A stretch of DNA of 48,955 bases from Pseudomonadota bacterium (lineage in GTDB: Bacteria; Pseudomonadota; Gammaproteobacteria; Burkholderiales; Burkholderiaceae_C), in contig JAKAZQ010000024.1 in the NCBI GenBank assembly GCA_021815805.1, forward strand, positions 1 through 48,955, read 5' to 3'. The notes beneath the pieces were generated by a model. It saw only the letters and a program-made list of their open reading frames with translations. It was not told the DNA's origin and did not search any database. Below, piece after piece: positions 24,862-34,418 of this stretch. A program made the translations under genes and the position numbers. Position 1 is the stretch's first letter; each line of letters starts with the position of its first letter.

Positions 24862-26037
24862 ATGCAGCAGTCCCCAAGTGCCGTCACCGGCACGCCGCAG
24901 CGGCCGGCGCGCGCCGGCCTGCGCATCGGCGTCACGGTCGCGATCCGGGATGCCGACGACAGCCTGTGGAGCAACGGCATCAAGCAGAACGCGTTGTTCC
25001 TGTGCATGGCGTTGCAGGCGGCCGACAACGTGCAGTGGGCCTGCCTGGTCAGCGTCGCAGCGGCGCCGCTCCCCGCGCACCTGCCCTGGGATCGGGACTG
25101 GCAACCGCTGTACACCTTCTCGCAGGTGTGCGACGAGCTCGACGTGCTGATCGAACTCGGGGCCCAGGTCGACGCCGCCCAGACCGAGACCCTGAAACGC
25201 CGGGGCACGCGACTGGTGTCCTACTGCTGCGGCTCCGAATACATCAGCGCGATGCAGGCCGTGCTGTTCGATCGTCCGCTGTGGCCGGCCGGGCTGTTCA
25301 TCAACCAGCGCTACGACGCGATCTGGATGGTGCCGCAGGTGGCGCACAACAGTCGCGGGTTCTTCGAGGTGCTGCGCCAACGCCAGGCCGAGGTGGTGCC
25401 GCTGGTCTGGGATCCGCTGCTGCTGCAGCAACGTTGCGCCGGTTGCGCTGCCGGCGGGACCTACCGGCCGCGCGACGGCGCGGCGCGTGTGTCCGTGATG
25501 GAACCGAACCTGGACGTGGTCAAGTTCTGCCTGTATCCGATCCTGATCGTCGAACAGGCCTACCGCTGCAGCCCCGAGCTGATCCGCCTGCTGCAGGTCA
25601 CCAACGCGCAGCGATTCGCCTCCGGCAATGCGGATTTCATCGCACTGATGAACCAGCTCGACCTGGTGCGCGACCACAAGGCGACCTTCGTCGGGCGCTT
25701 CGAGACGCCGCTGTTCCTGGCCGAGATGAGCGACGCGGTGGTCTCGCACCAGTGGGGCAATCCGCTGAACTACCTCTATCTGGAGGTGTGCTGGCAGGGC
25801 TTTCCGCTGCTGCACAACGCCGAGCTGTGCCGCGATCTCGGCTACTACTATCCGGGCAACGACGTGCAGGCGGCAGCGCGCCTGTTGCGCGACGTGCTGG
25901 CGGAGCACGACCGCCACTGGCAGGCCTATCGCTCGGCGCAGCGCGCGGCCATCGCGCGCTTCCGGCCCGGGCACCCGCTGCTGGTGCAGCGCTACGCCGG
26001 CCTGCTGCGGCAGCTGATGGAGCGGCCGCTGCGCTGA
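24862..26037 (+). CDS. DUF2827 family protein, probable glycosyltransferase
   Basis: A 391-residue protein of the DUF2827 family, found mostly in betaproteobacteria. Family blocks are LRIGVTVAIRDADDSLWSNGIKQNALFL near the N-terminus, ELDVLIELGAQVDA, YDAIWMVPQ, VSVMEPNLDVVKFCLYPILIVEQAYR, VVSHQWGNPLNYLYLEVCWQGFPLLHN (residues 293-319) and YYYPGNDV. The order and the C-terminal glycogen-phosphorylase-like pattern suggest a GT-B glycosyltransferase, but activity is unproven. ATG 24862 starts close to the conserved region; an in-frame GTG at 24799 is an alternative. It is preceded by a 600-bp gene-free region with palindromes and lacks operon partners. Confidence 0.8.
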   Translation: MQQSPSAVTGTPQRPARAGLRIGVTVAIRDADDSLWSNGIKQNALFLCMALQAADNVQWACLVSVAAAPLPAHLPWDRDWQPLYTFSQVCDELDVLIELGAQVDAAQTETLKRRGTRLVSYCCGSEYISAMQAVLFDRPLWPAGLFINQRYDAIWMVPQVAHNSRGFFEVLRQRQAEVVPLVWDPLLLQQRCAGCAAGGTYRPRDGAARVSVMEPNLDVVKFCLYPILIVEQAYRCSPELIRLLQVTNAQRFASGNADFIALMNQLDLVRDHKATFVGRFETPLFLAEMSDAVVSHQWGNPLNYLYLEVCWQGFPLLHNAELCRDLGYYYPGNDVQAAARLLRDVLAEHDRHWQAYRSAQRAAIARFRPGHPLLVQRYAGLLRQLMERPLR

Positions 26038-26085
26038 ACGCCCGAGGCGCGGCACGGCGCCTGCGCGCCGCGCTTGAACCGCCTT

Positions 26086-26724
26086 TCAGTCGTGAAGCAG
26101 CGCCATTGCCGTGCCGAAGCCGATGAACAGGCCGCCGGTGAGACGCCCGAATGCACGCGCGACGCCGGCGCGGCGCAGCCAGTGCGCGAGTTGCGCGCCG
26201 CTGCCGGCATACACCAGATACCAGCTGACCTCGATCACCGCGAAGCTGCCCAGCAGCGTGGCGAACTGGGGCGCCGCGCGGGCCTGCGGGTCGATGAACT
26301 GGGGCAGCAGCGCGGCGGCGAACAGGATCGCCTTGGGGTTGCTGCTGGCCACCGCGAAGCCATTGCGGAACAGTCCCCAGGCCGAGGGCCCGGCGCTGCG
26401 CGGCAGCGGCTGCGCCGCGCTCGCGCCCGGCTGCGCCGAGTGCGCGCTGCGCCAGGTGCGCACGCCCAGCCATATCAGGTAGGCCGCGCCGGCCAGGCGC
26501 AAGCCGTGGAACAGCGCCGGCCAGGCCTGCAGGAACACGCCGAGGCCGGCGGCCGAAATGCTCATCATGAGCAGCAGCGCACTGAGGCAACCGGCCATCG
26601 TGGCGACGGCGCGGCGCAGCCCGTGGCGCGCGCCGTGGCTCATCACCAGCAGCATGTTGGGGCCGGGAATGGCGCTGATCACGCTGACCGTGAGCAGGTA
26701 CAACAGCCAGGTATGCAGTTGCAT
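26086..26724 (-). CDS. LysE/RhtB family amino-acid exporter
   Basis: A 212-residue inner-membrane protein with about six hydrophobic helices, the normal size for LysE/RhtB exporters of amino acids or related compounds. It begins [35 protein letters not shown], with the family signature PGPN, and has [25 protein letters not shown] (the second signature, N-P-K). The frame is open to 26814, but Met at 26724 matches the usual N-terminus. It is divergent from the MerR-copA operon and convergent with DUF2827. The substrate is unknown. Confidence 0.9.
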   Translation of the reverse strand: MQLHTWLLYLLTVSVISAIPGPNMLLVMSHGARHGLRRAVATMAGCLSALLLMMSISAAGLGVFLQAWPALFHGLRLAGAAYLIWLGVRTWRSAHSAQPGASAAQPLPRSAGPSAWGLFRNGFAVASSNPKAILFAAALLPQFIDPQARAAPQFATLLGSFAVIEVSWYLVYAGSGAQLAHWLRRAGVARAFGRLTGGLFIGFGTAMALLHD

Positions 26725-26800
26725 GACGGAAAGGCGCGGTGCGCCCGTGCGGCGGGACCCGGAAGTATGCCATGCATGCCACAAGCGCGGGCGTCGAGCC

Positions 26801-26831
26801 TTGATCCCGCTCAAGGACTAAAGTCTACAGT
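26801..26831 (+). promoter_or_regulatory. MerR-type promoter with a 19-bp spacer
   Basis: TTGATC (26801-26806) and TACAGT (26826-26831) are separated by 19 bp, the over-long spacing characteristic of promoters activated by MerR-family regulators. The dyad GACT-AA-AGTC (26816-26825) lies in the spacer. It sits 60 bp before the MerR gene, so the operon probably regulates itself. Confidence 0.55.
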
Positions 26832-26890
26832 CGAATACAATAGATGTATCCATTGGTGTCCAACATCGCGCCGCCACGTCGAGTCCCGCC

Positions 26891-27313
26891 ATGCATTCGT
26901 CGCACGATCTGACCATCGGCCAGCTGGCGCGCAGCGCCGCGCTGGCGCCGGAAACCCTGCGCCATTACGAGCGCCTGGGGCTGATCCAGCCGAGCCGGCG
27001 CAGCGATTCCAACTATCGGCTCTACGACCACGCGGCGCTGCGACGCCTGCGGTTCATCCGTCGCGCCCAGGCGCTCGGCTTTTCCTTGCCGGAGATCCGC
27101 CAGCTGCTCGGGCTGCACGCCGACGCCGCGGCCGACATGGCGCAGGTGCGTGCCGTCGCCGCCCAGCGCATGGCCGAGATCGACCAGCGCCTGGCCGACC
27201 TGCGGCGTCTGCGCGACGGCTTGCAGCAACTCCTGCAGGCCTGCCCCGGCCACGGCCCGGTCAGCGACTGCCCGATTCTCGCCGCGCTCGGCGCGCCGGA
27301 GGCTGCGCCATGA
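26891..27313 (+). CDS. MerR-family metal-responsive regulator (CueR-like)
   Basis: A 140-residue DNA-binding activator. The N-terminal winged-helix motif reads [39 protein letters not shown] (residues 7-45), followed by the dimerisation helix and a C-terminal metal loop with Cys118 and Cys127 ([13 protein letters not shown]). CueR has seven residues between its two cysteines; here there are eight and a histidine, a feature nearer ZntR. The CPG and DCPI flanks and the adjacent copA favour copper. Its stop overlaps the copA start (ATGA at 27310-27313). Confidence 0.88.
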   Translation: MHSSHDLTIGQLARSAALAPETLRHYERLGLIQPSRRSDSNYRLYDHAALRRLRFIRRAQALGFSLPEIRQLLGLHADAAADMAQVRAVAAQRMAEIDQRLADLRRLRDGLQQLLQACPGHGPVSDCPILAALGAPEAAP

Positions 27314-30123
27314 GCACGCCTGCGCGGCGCCCCGCGGACGCGCCGGCCGCCGCGGCGGCGCCGCTGTGTGAACTCAGCCTGGACATCGACGGCATGACCT
27401 GCGCGTCGTGCAGCGCGCGCGTCGAGGCGGCGCTGAACGCGCTGCCGGGTGTCGAGGCCAGCGTCAACCTGGCCACCGAGCGCGCGCGCCTGCGCTTCGA
27501 TCCCACGCGCAGCGACGCCGGCGCGCTGGTGCGCACGGTGCGCGCGAGCGGCTACACGCCGCGCACCACGACGCTGCAGCTCGACATCCAGGGCATGACC
27601 TGCGCGTCGTGCGTGGCGCGCGTCGAGCGCGCACTGCGCGCGCTGCCCGGGGTGCTGCGCGCCGACGTCAACCTTGCCGCCGAGACCGCCACGGTGGAAT
27701 TTCTCGCCGCCGGCGTGCGTCTGGCCGATCTGCTCGCCGCGGTGCACGCCGCGGGATACGAGGCCCGCGCGCGTGACGTCGACGCCGCGCGCGGCGCCGC
27801 AGACGCCGACGCGCACAAGCAGCGCCTGCTGCGGGTCATGCGGCGCGATGCCTGGCTGGCCGCCGGGCTGGCGCTGGTCGTCGCCGTGCTGTCGATGGGC
27901 GGCATGCTGCTGCCCGGGGTGGCCGGGCGGCTCGCCGCGAGCATGCCGGTGCCGCGGCTCGGGGCCGTGATCCAGGGGCTGCTCGCGAGCATCGTGCTGT
28001 TCGGCCCGGGCCGGCGCTTCTTCCGCAGCGGCTGGCTGGCCTATCGGCACCTGTCGCCCGACATGAATTCGCTGGTCGCCACCGGCGCCGGCGTGTCCTG
28101 GCTGTACAGCATGGTCGCGCTGCTGCTGCCGCAGGCGCTGCCGCAACAGGCTCGCCATGTGTATTTCGATTCGGCGGCGGTGGTCGTCGCCGCAGTGCTG
28201 TTCGGCAAGTATCTCGAGCAGCTCGCGAAGGGGCGCGCGTCGCAGGCGATGCGCGCGCTGGCGCGTCTGCAGGCGCGCGACGCGCGGGTACGTCGCGACG
28301 GCGAGGAGCGCCAGCTGCCGATCGCCGAGGTACGCGCGGGCGACGAAGTGGTCGTGCGCCCGGGCGAGCGCCTGCCGGTGGACGGCGAGGTGCTCGAGGG
28401 CGCCTCGCATGTGGACGAGTCGATGCTCAGCGGCGAGCCGATTCCGGTGCACAAGCAGCCTGGCAGCAGCGTGCGCGCCGGCACGGTGAACCAGCAGGGA
28501 AGGCTGGTGGTGCGGGCGGCGTCGGTCGGCGCGGACACCATGCTCGCGCAGATCATCCGCATGGTCGAGCAGGCGCAGGGCGGCAAGCTGCCGATCCAGG
28601 GCCTTGCCGACCGCGTGGTGCGCGTGTTCACACCGGTGGTGCTAGGCCTTGCGCTGGCCAGCTTCGCCGCCTGGATGCTGCTGACACCGGCGCCGGCGCT
28701 CGGACATGCGCTGCTCGCGGCGGTGGCCGTGCTGGTGGTCGCCTGTCCCTGCGCCATGGGTCTGGCCACGCCAGCGGCGATCATGGTGGGCAGTGGGCGT
28801 GCCGCGGAACTCGGCGTGCTGTTCCGCAAGGGCGAGGCGCTGGAGGCGCTGTCGCACGTGGACACGGTGCTGCTCGACAAGACCGGAACACTGACACGGG
28901 GCAAGCCACGCCTGACCGCGCTGCTGGCCGTGCCAGGGGTGGACGAGTCCGAGTTGCTGGGCTGGGCGGCCGGCGTCGAGTCGGCTTCCGAGCACCCGCT
29001 GGCAGTCGCGGTGGTGACGGCCGCGCGCGAGCGCGGCCTGCATCCGGGGGCGCCGCAGGATTTCGAGGCGCGTGCCGGGCATGGCGCGCAGGCCCGCGTC
29101 GGCGGCAGCCTGGTGAGTGTCGGCTCGGCACGCTACCTGGAAGCCACGGGAGTCGACGTGCGGCCGTTGCTGAAGCAGGTCGACGCGCTGCAGCAGGCGG
29201 CCGCCACGGTCATCCTGGTGGCACGCGACGGGCGCGCCGTGGGGGTTCTGGGGGTCTCGGATCCGCCACGCGACGAAGCGGTGGCGGTGGTCGCGCAGCT
29301 GCGCGCGCGGGGCCTCGCGGTGCACATGGTCACGGGGGATTCGGCGCGCGCCGCGCAGGCCCTGGCGGGCAGCGTGGGCATCGCGGCCCTGCACGCCGAG
29401 GTGCTGCCGCAGGGCAAGGCCGAGGTCGTGCGCGGCCTGCAGCAGCAGGGGCGCCGCGTGCTGTTCGTGGGCGACGGCATCAACGACGCGCCGGCGCTGG
29501 CGCAGGCCGACGTCGGCATGGCACTGGCCAGCGGCACCGATATCGCCATGGAGGCGGCGGATGTCACGCTTACCCGTGGCGACCTGGGGGCCTTGGTCGA
29601 CGCGTTGCAGGCGGCGGCACGAACCATGCGTACCATTCGCGGCAACCTGTTCTGGGCCTTCGGCTACAACGTGCTGCTGATTCCCGTGGCCGCCGGCGCC
29701 GGCGCACCCTGGGGGCTGCACATGAGCCCGATGCTCGCCGGCATCGCGATGGGCCTGTCCTCCGTGTTCGTGCTGGGCAACAGCCTGCGCCTGCGGCGCC
29801 TGCGTGCCTGGCCGGGCGCGCCGCACACCACGTCACCCGCCGTCGCGCCCGCCGAGCCGACGGCGTCGCCCGAATCCACTTCATCTCAACCACCTTCGAG
29901 GAGTTCCAGCATGTCGCAGACCACCACCCTGATGATCGAAGGCATGAGCTGCCAGCATTGCGTGGCCAACGTCACGAAGGCGCTGCAGGGTGTCGCCGGC
30001 GTGGACGCGGCGGAGGTCAGCCTCGACGACGCGCATGCCCTGGTGCGCGGCAGCGCGGGCCAGGAGGATCTGCTGCAGGCCGTGCAGCGCGCCGGCTACG
30101 TCGCCACCGTGGTGCCGGCCTGA
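27310..30123 (+). CDS. copA: Copper-exporting P1B-type ATPase with a C-terminal CopZ-like domain
   Basis: A 937-residue P-type ATPase that exports Cu(I) from the cytoplasm. Two N-terminal heavy-metal domains carry GMTCASC (Cys31/Cys34; Cys98/Cys101). The transmembrane CPC copper site is at 479-481, the phosphorylation motif DKTGT at 523-527, SEHPL is in the N domain and GDGINDAP is near the C-terminal hinge. After the last helices the frame runs through a Pro/Ser/Thr-rich linker (about 838-867) into a third heavy-metal domain (868-937, GMSCQHC with Cys881/Cys884) without a stop. A C-terminal heavy-metal domain is unusual for CopA. It is translationally coupled to the MerR gene. Confidence 0.94.
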   Translation: MSTPARRPADAPAAAAAPLCELSLDIDGMTCASCSARVEAALNALPGVEASVNLATERARLRFDPTRSDAGALVRTVRASGYTPRTTTLQLDIQGMTCASCVARVERALRALPGVLRADVNLAAETATVEFLAAGVRLADLLAAVHAAGYEARARDVDAARGAADADAHKQRLLRVMRRDAWLAAGLALVVAVLSMGGMLLPGVAGRLAASMPVPRLGAVIQGLLASIVLFGPGRRFFRSGWLAYRHLSPDMNSLVATGAGVSWLYSMVALLLPQALPQQARHVYFDSAAVVVAAVLFGKYLEQLAKGRASQAMRALARLQARDARVRRDGEERQLPIAEVRAGDEVVVRPGERLPVDGEVLEGASHVDESMLSGEPIPVHKQPGSSVRAGTVNQQGRLVVRAASVGADTMLAQIIRMVEQAQGGKLPIQGLADRVVRVFTPVVLGLALASFAAWMLLTPAPALGHALLAAVAVLVVACPCAMGLATPAAIMVGSGRAAELGVLFRKGEALEALSHVDTVLLDKTGTLTRGKPRLTALLAVPGVDESELLGWAAGVESASEHPLAVAVVTAARERGLHPGAPQDFEARAGHGAQARVGGSLVSVGSARYLEATGVDVRPLLKQVDALQQAAATVILVARDGRAVGVLGVSDPPRDEAVAVVAQLRARGLAVHMVTGDSARAAQALAGSVGIAALHAEVLPQGKAEVVRGLQQQGRRVLFVGDGINDAPALAQADVGMALASGTDIAMEAADVTLTRGDLGALVDALQAAARTMRTIRGNLFWAFGYNVLLIPVAAGAGAPWGLHMSPMLAGIAMGLSSVFVLGNSLRLRRLRAWPGAPHTTSPAVAPAEPTASPESTSSQPPSRSSSMSQTTTLMIEGMSCQHCVANVTKALQGVAGVDAAEVSLDDAHALVRGSAGQEDLLQAVQRAGYVATVVPA
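29911..30123 (+). CDS. copZ: Possible internal CopZ copper chaperone start inside copA
   Basis: Within the 3' end of copA, in the same frame, ATG 29911 is preceded by CGAGGAG (29897-29903) with a 7-base gap, a strong ribosome binding site. Translation from here gives a 70-residue CopZ-like chaperone beginning [17 protein letters not shown], with the full ferredoxin-like fold and the usual length of CopZ. The same codons also form the tail of CopA. A separate chaperone, a fused domain, or both could be made. Compare E. coli, where a CopZ-like fragment arises from copA by frameshifting. Confidence 0.5.
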   Translation: MSQTTTLMIEGMSCQHCVANVTKALQGVAGVDAAEVSLDDAHALVRGSAGQEDLLQAVQRAGYVATVVPA

Positions 30124-30139
30124 GCGGTGGCGTGCCGGC

Positions 30140-30889
30140 TCAGCCGGCGGGCGCCGCGACGCCGCGCAGGTCGGCCACCGGCTGTTCGCCGAAACGCTCG
30201 TCCAGCAGGTAGGCGACGAGCCTGCGCGCGCAGTCCGCCGGCGCGCTGAGCTGCCCCTCGCGATGCAGGTCGCGGAAGCGCTCGCGCAGCGGGAAACGCG
30301 CCGCGTCGACACTGCGCAGCGCGGCCTGCATGGCGGTGTCGATCACGCCGGGGGCGAGGCTGCAGATGCGCAGCCCCGGCACCTGATCCAGCATGACCGC
30401 GCGCGCGTGCTGGTCGAGCGCGGCCTTGGTCGCGCAGTACACGCTCCAGCCAGCGTAGGGCGTGCGCGCCGCGCCGCTGGAGACATGCAGGATGCGCCGC
30501 TGCTGGCCGGCGGCGGCGATGCCCGCGAGCGCCGCGCTGAGCATCAGCGGCGCGGCCACGTTCAGGCTCACCGCATGCGCCACCGCCAGCGTGTCCTGCA
30601 ACGGCGGCGGCCCCATCGGCTCGAGCATGGCGGCGTTGTTGACCAGCAGCACCTGGTGGCGTCCGATCACCCAGTTCGCCATGCGCGGTCCGGCCAGCCA
30701 CGCGCGCAGCGCATCGAGATCGCGCAGATCCAGCGCGACCTCGTCGAACAGCCCCGTGGGCGCGCCGGCAGGCGTGCCGACGACGCCGCGTGACAGGCCC
30801 AGCGTGGGAATGCCGCGGTGCAGCAGTTCGGCGACGATGGCGGCGCCGAGGCCTCGGGAATGTCCGGTGACGATCGCACAGGTCTGCAT
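30140..30889 (-). CDS. Short-chain dehydrogenase/reductase (SDR)
   Basis: A 249-residue classical SDR. The NAD(P)-binding motif TGHSRGLG is at residues 8-15, VNNAAML matches the NNAG-like motif, the catalytic Ser is in HVSSGAARTPYAG, and the Tyr/Lys pair is in YCATKAALDQHAR. It resembles sepiapterin-reductase-like and YIR035C-type proteins; the substrate is unknown. The start at 30889 gives the motif at its normal place. It is convergent with copA, and an imperfect hairpin (about 30115-30148) covers both stop codons. Confidence 0.88.
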   Translation of the reverse strand: MQTCAIVTGHSRGLGAAIVAELLHRGIPTLGLSRGVVGTPAGAPTGLFDEVALDLRDLDALRAWLAGPRMANWVIGRHQVLLVNNAAMLEPMGPPPLQDTLAVAHAVSLNVAAPLMLSAALAGIAAAGQQRRILHVSSGAARTPYAGWSVYCATKAALDQHARAVMLDQVPGLRICSLAPGVIDTAMQAALRSVDAARFPLRERFRDLHREGQLSAPADCARRLVAYLLDERFGEQPVADLRGVAAPAG

Positions 30890-30984
30890 GCGTGGGGTTC
30901 TCCTGGCAACGTGACAAGGTGGCTGCCGGCGCGGCCCGCGCCTTGCAGCCCGGGGCCGATTGTGCCTGCGCCGGCGCCCGCGCG

Positions 30985-33900
30985 TCAGGCGGAAGCGCCG
31001 GGTTGCAGCATGAACACCGCGGCGGCCGCCGAGCCCTGCACGGTCAGCGCCCAGAAGTCCTCGCGCAGTTCGTCGCTGGCCATGTGCAGTTCGACCTCCA
31101 GAGCCGGGCGCGCCAGGGGTTCGTCGAGCCAGCGCCGCACCAGCGCGTACAGGTCGGCGTGCCGCTGCAGCAGTTGCTGGAACTGGGCCTGGTGGCGCCA
31201 GCGCCCGGCATGATGCTGGCACCACTGTCCGAGCGGCGTGCGCAGGTGGGCGTCGGGCTGGCGCAGCGCCGCCGCGCTGTCCGCGTCCAGCGCCCCCTGC
31301 AGCAGCTGGCGCAGCATGGTGCCGACCGAGACGATGGCCTCGATGCCGTCCGGCCCGAGTGCGCTGCCCCTGCCCAGATCGGCGCTCCAGCCGAGGCGCT
31401 GCGGCCACTCGGCGATCCATTCGGGCAGGTCCTCGGCCGGCATCGGTCGTGCGATCGCGTAGCCCTGCAGGTAGCGGCAGCCCATGGCCACCAGCACGCG
31501 TGCCAGCTCGGGAGTCTCGACGCCCTCGGCCACCACGCGCACGCCCATGAGCTGGGCCGTGCGCAGGATGCCGTAGGCGATGCTCAGGTCGCGCGCGTCA
31601 TGCAGCAGGTCCTTGACGAAGCGGCGCTCGATCTTCAGCGTCGACACGGCCAGCCCCTGCAGGTGGGTCAGCGAGGCACTGCCGGTGCCGAAATCGTCGA
31701 GGCTGACCTGCACGCCAAGGGCGTGGCATTCCTCGATGCGTCGACGTGTGGCCTCGCCGTCCAGCAGGGTGCCATGTTCGGTCAGCTCGAGGCTGAGGCT
31801 GGAAGGGCGCATGCGCGGGTGCCGCGCCAGCAGTTCGCGCACGTCGTCGACGAAGTGCGCGCCGAGGAAGTGGCGCGGGCTGATGTTCACGCTCATGCCG
31901 AGGTCAAGGCCGGCGAGTTGCCAGCGCTGGATGCAGCGCGCCGCCTGCTCGAGGACCCAGCGCCCCACCGGAACGGCCACGCGCGGCTCGTCGAGCACAT
32001 GCTCGAAGGCCCCCGCGGTGTGCAGGCGCGCGTCGCCGTCGAGCAGCCGCAGCAAGCCTTCCACCTGATGCACCGAGGCCTCGCCGTCGCGCTGCCGCGG
32101 CACGCCGAGTATCGGCTGTACGTGCAACTGCAGCCGGTCGTGCTGCAGCGCCTGCTCGATCGCCGTCAGCCAGCCCTGACGGGCTTCGACATCGGCCTGC
32201 ATGGTCTGGTCGAACAGGCAGGCCTGGTTGCGACCACGCGCCTTCGCCGCGTACAGCGCGATGTCCGCCTGGCGCAGCAGGGTCTGCGCGTCCTCGCCCT
32301 GGGTGCGCAGGGCCAGGCCCAGCGAGATGCGTGCCGACAGCGACTGCCCCTCGATCTCGATGGGTGCACGCAGCGCGCCCATGACGCGCTCGGCGATGCG
32401 CTGCACACGCTGCGTGTCCTTGCCCACCGGCAGCAGCAGCGCGAACTCGTCGCCTCCGATGCGCGCGAGCACGTCGGCGCCGCGGCCCTGCCGGGACTGA
32501 TGCGAGAGGCGCAGCGCGCCGCGCAGGCGGGCCGCGACCTCGACCAGCAGCGCATCGCCCGCCGCATGCCCGAAGCGGTCGTTGATGGATTTGAAATCGT
32601 CGAGGTCGGCGATGCCCAGCGCGACGTCCTCGCGCTGCTCCAGCGTGCGTGCCAGCACCTCCTCGAAGGTGCCGCGGTTGCTCAGCCCGGTGAGCGAGTC
32701 GCGCTCCGCGAGTTCGCGGATCCGCTGCTCCTGCAGCTTGCGCTCGGTGACATCCTGGATGGTCCACAGCGCGCCGGCCGAATCGCCGCGGGCATCGTGC
32801 AGCGGCGTGTAGTGGCGCAGGAAAATGCGCCCGTCGTTCAGCCAGACCTCCTCGACCGCCGGCCGATGCTCGCGGAACAGGATGGTCACCTGGTTGAGCG
32901 CATCGCTGCCGCCGGCGTGCAGCGGCGCCACCTGTTCCCAGACCGCGCGCCACGACTTGCCGATGAGATCGCGCGGCGATCCGGCAAGCCGCAGCAGCCG
33001 CGCGAAGCCTTCGTTGCAGTACTGCGCCACGCCGGTCTGGTTGAACACGATCAAGCCGACCGGCAGGTTGTCCAGGACCTGCGTGAACAGTCCCGAGTCC
33101 TTGCGCTGCGCCTCCCGCGCCTCCTCGCTGCGCAGCAGCAGCGAGCGTGCCCGGGACAGCCAGTCGCGCTGCATCATCAGGTCGCGCGCCAGCAGCACGA
33201 CCAGGATCATGGCCAGGCCGAGCGCTCCTCCCAGCGGCAGGCGCACGCGATGCCACCATGCCGCGGCCACGGCATCGCGCGGCGTGACCACGAAGGCCGT
33301 GAGCCCGTAGCCGGCGAGCGAGTGCAGCGCGCCGATATAGCTGCGCCCGCTCGGGTCGCCATCCTCGGTGCCCTCGGCGAAACGGCGGCTTCGCGCCGGG
33401 CCCGCCCGCAGCGCACGCGCCACGAGGCCATCGTGGCGGTGCGTGAAAAACCTGGCGCCCTCGCGCGTCGCCGGCATCGGCCAGCGCCCCAGCAGATAGC
33501 CCTGGTCGTCGATCACACCGAACGTCAGCTGCAGGTTGCTGTCGTAGGGGCGCAATGCGCGATACAGCCGGTTCTGCTTGCGCTGGTCCAGTTCGCCCGA
33601 CAGCAGGAAGCCGGGCTGGTCGCCGCGGGCGGCCTGCGCCCATGCCAGCGGCAGCATCAGGCGCGTGCCGCCGGCGTCGGCCCGCGGGCGCCCCAGTTGC
33701 AGCGACCCGGGGTGTCTGCGCGCCGCATCGAGCAGCCCGCGCAGGTCGGCGCCGGGCGGCCCGCTCGGCGGCGCGCCGCAACCGGGAACGTCCAGCGGCC
33801 TGCCCTGCCAGTCGAGCAGCGCCAGGCGCGCGACATCGGGCTCGCTGCGGCAAAAATCGAGCAGGGCCTGCGGCGCTCCGCCCGCGACAGTCGTCTGCAA

Positions 33901-34158
33901 GGCGTGGGCGCGAATCCTGGCCGACAGAAACGCCAGGCCCGTGGCGTACTGGTTCAGCTGGTTCTGCACCGCAACCTGCACGATTTGCGCGGTTTCGGCG
34001 AGTTCGGCCCGTTCATTTCGCAACTGCTGACCCCACGACGCCACCAGGAACCAGCTCGTGATGATGGCCAGCGTGAGCAGGACCGCGGCGAACAGCAGCA
34101 GGCTCTGGCGGCGCACCCGCTGGTCGTCGAGCAGGGGAGTGGGGGGCGGGGGTGTCAT
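30985..34158 (-). CDS. Membrane PAS-GGDEF-EAL c-di-GMP protein with CZB-like tail
   Basis: A 1057-residue membrane sensor that may make or degrade c-di-GMP. Transmembrane segments at about 19-41 and 306-325 flank a periplasmic domain. A PAS domain (about 355-475) follows. GGDEF is intact at 568-572, with an I-site RGAD at 559-562 five residues before it. The EAL domain has EGL at 700-702 in place of EAL, plus DDFGTG (821-826), LKIERRF and EGVET (878-882). Residues 940-1030 resemble a chemoreceptor zinc-binding (CZB) domain, with H971 and H1000 but Thr974 at the usual Cys position. ATG 34158 starts before the first helix. It is divergent from another GGDEF gene. Confidence 0.92.
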   Translation of the reverse strand: MTPPPPTPLLDDQRVRRQSLLLFAAVLLTLAIITSWFLVASWGQQLRNERAELAETAQIVQVAVQNQLNQYATGLAFLSARIRAHALQTTVAGGAPQALLDFCRSEPDVARLALLDWQGRPLDVPGCGAPPSGPPGADLRGLLDAARRHPGSLQLGRPRADAGGTRLMLPLAWAQAARGDQPGFLLSGELDQRKQNRLYRALRPYDSNLQLTFGVIDDQGYLLGRWPMPATREGARFFTHRHDGLVARALRAGPARSRRFAEGTEDGDPSGRSYIGALHSLAGYGLTAFVVTPRDAVAAAWWHRVRLPLGGALGLAMILVVLLARDLMMQRDWLSRARSLLLRSEEAREAQRKDSGLFTQVLDNLPVGLIVFNQTGVAQYCNEGFARLLRLAGSPRDLIGKSWRAVWEQVAPLHAGGSDALNQVTILFREHRPAVEEVWLNDGRIFLRHYTPLHDARGDSAGALWTIQDVTERKLQEQRIRELAERDSLTGLSNRGTFEEVLARTLEQREDVALGIADLDDFKSINDRFGHAAGDALLVEVAARLRGALRLSHQSRQGRGADVLARIGGDEFALLLPVGKDTQRVQRIAERVMGALRAPIEIEGQSLSARISLGLALRTQGEDAQTLLRQADIALYAAKARGRNQACLFDQTMQADVEARQGWLTAIEQALQHDRLQLHVQPILGVPRQRDGEASVHQVEGLLRLLDGDARLHTAGAFEHVLDEPRVAVPVGRWVLEQAARCIQRWQLAGLDLGMSVNISPRHFLGAHFVDDVRELLARHPRMRPSSLSLELTEHGTLLDGEATRRRIEECHALGVQVSLDDFGTGSASLTHLQGLAVSTLKIERRFVKDLLHDARDLSIAYGILRTAQLMGVRVVAEGVETPELARVLVAMGCRYLQGYAIARPMPAEDLPEWIAEWPQRLGWSADLGRGSALGPDGIEAIVSVGTMLRQLLQGALDADSAAALRQPDAHLRTPLGQWCQHHAGRWRHQAQFQQLLQRHADLYALVRRWLDEPLARPALEVELHMASDELREDFWALTVQGSAAAAVFMLQPGASA

Positions 34159-34418
34159 GGGCACGGAGCGTAATCTACGATAGTGTCCCGTCGCGCAGAT
34201 TCTTGGCATTTCGTTCGGGGGCCTGCGGGAGCGATCGTCGGCCGCCCGCACACCCGATGCCGGGCGGCTCCAGTCTGGCTGCGCAGAAAGTCAGAAAGCG
34301 GAAGAAATCGTGAAATCTTTCACAGATCACGATCGCCTGCTTGTTTACACTCGCCCGACCCGGGCGGGATCTGCTCGACACGTGTCGTGCCGCCGCCGTG
34401 CCGATCCCACCGCCCAGC

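Noticed and set aside
30892..34173. A plus-strand open frame of over 1000 codons
   Set aside because: It lies antisense to the PAS-GGDEF-EAL gene, has no recognisable motif, and is explained by third-position GC bias.
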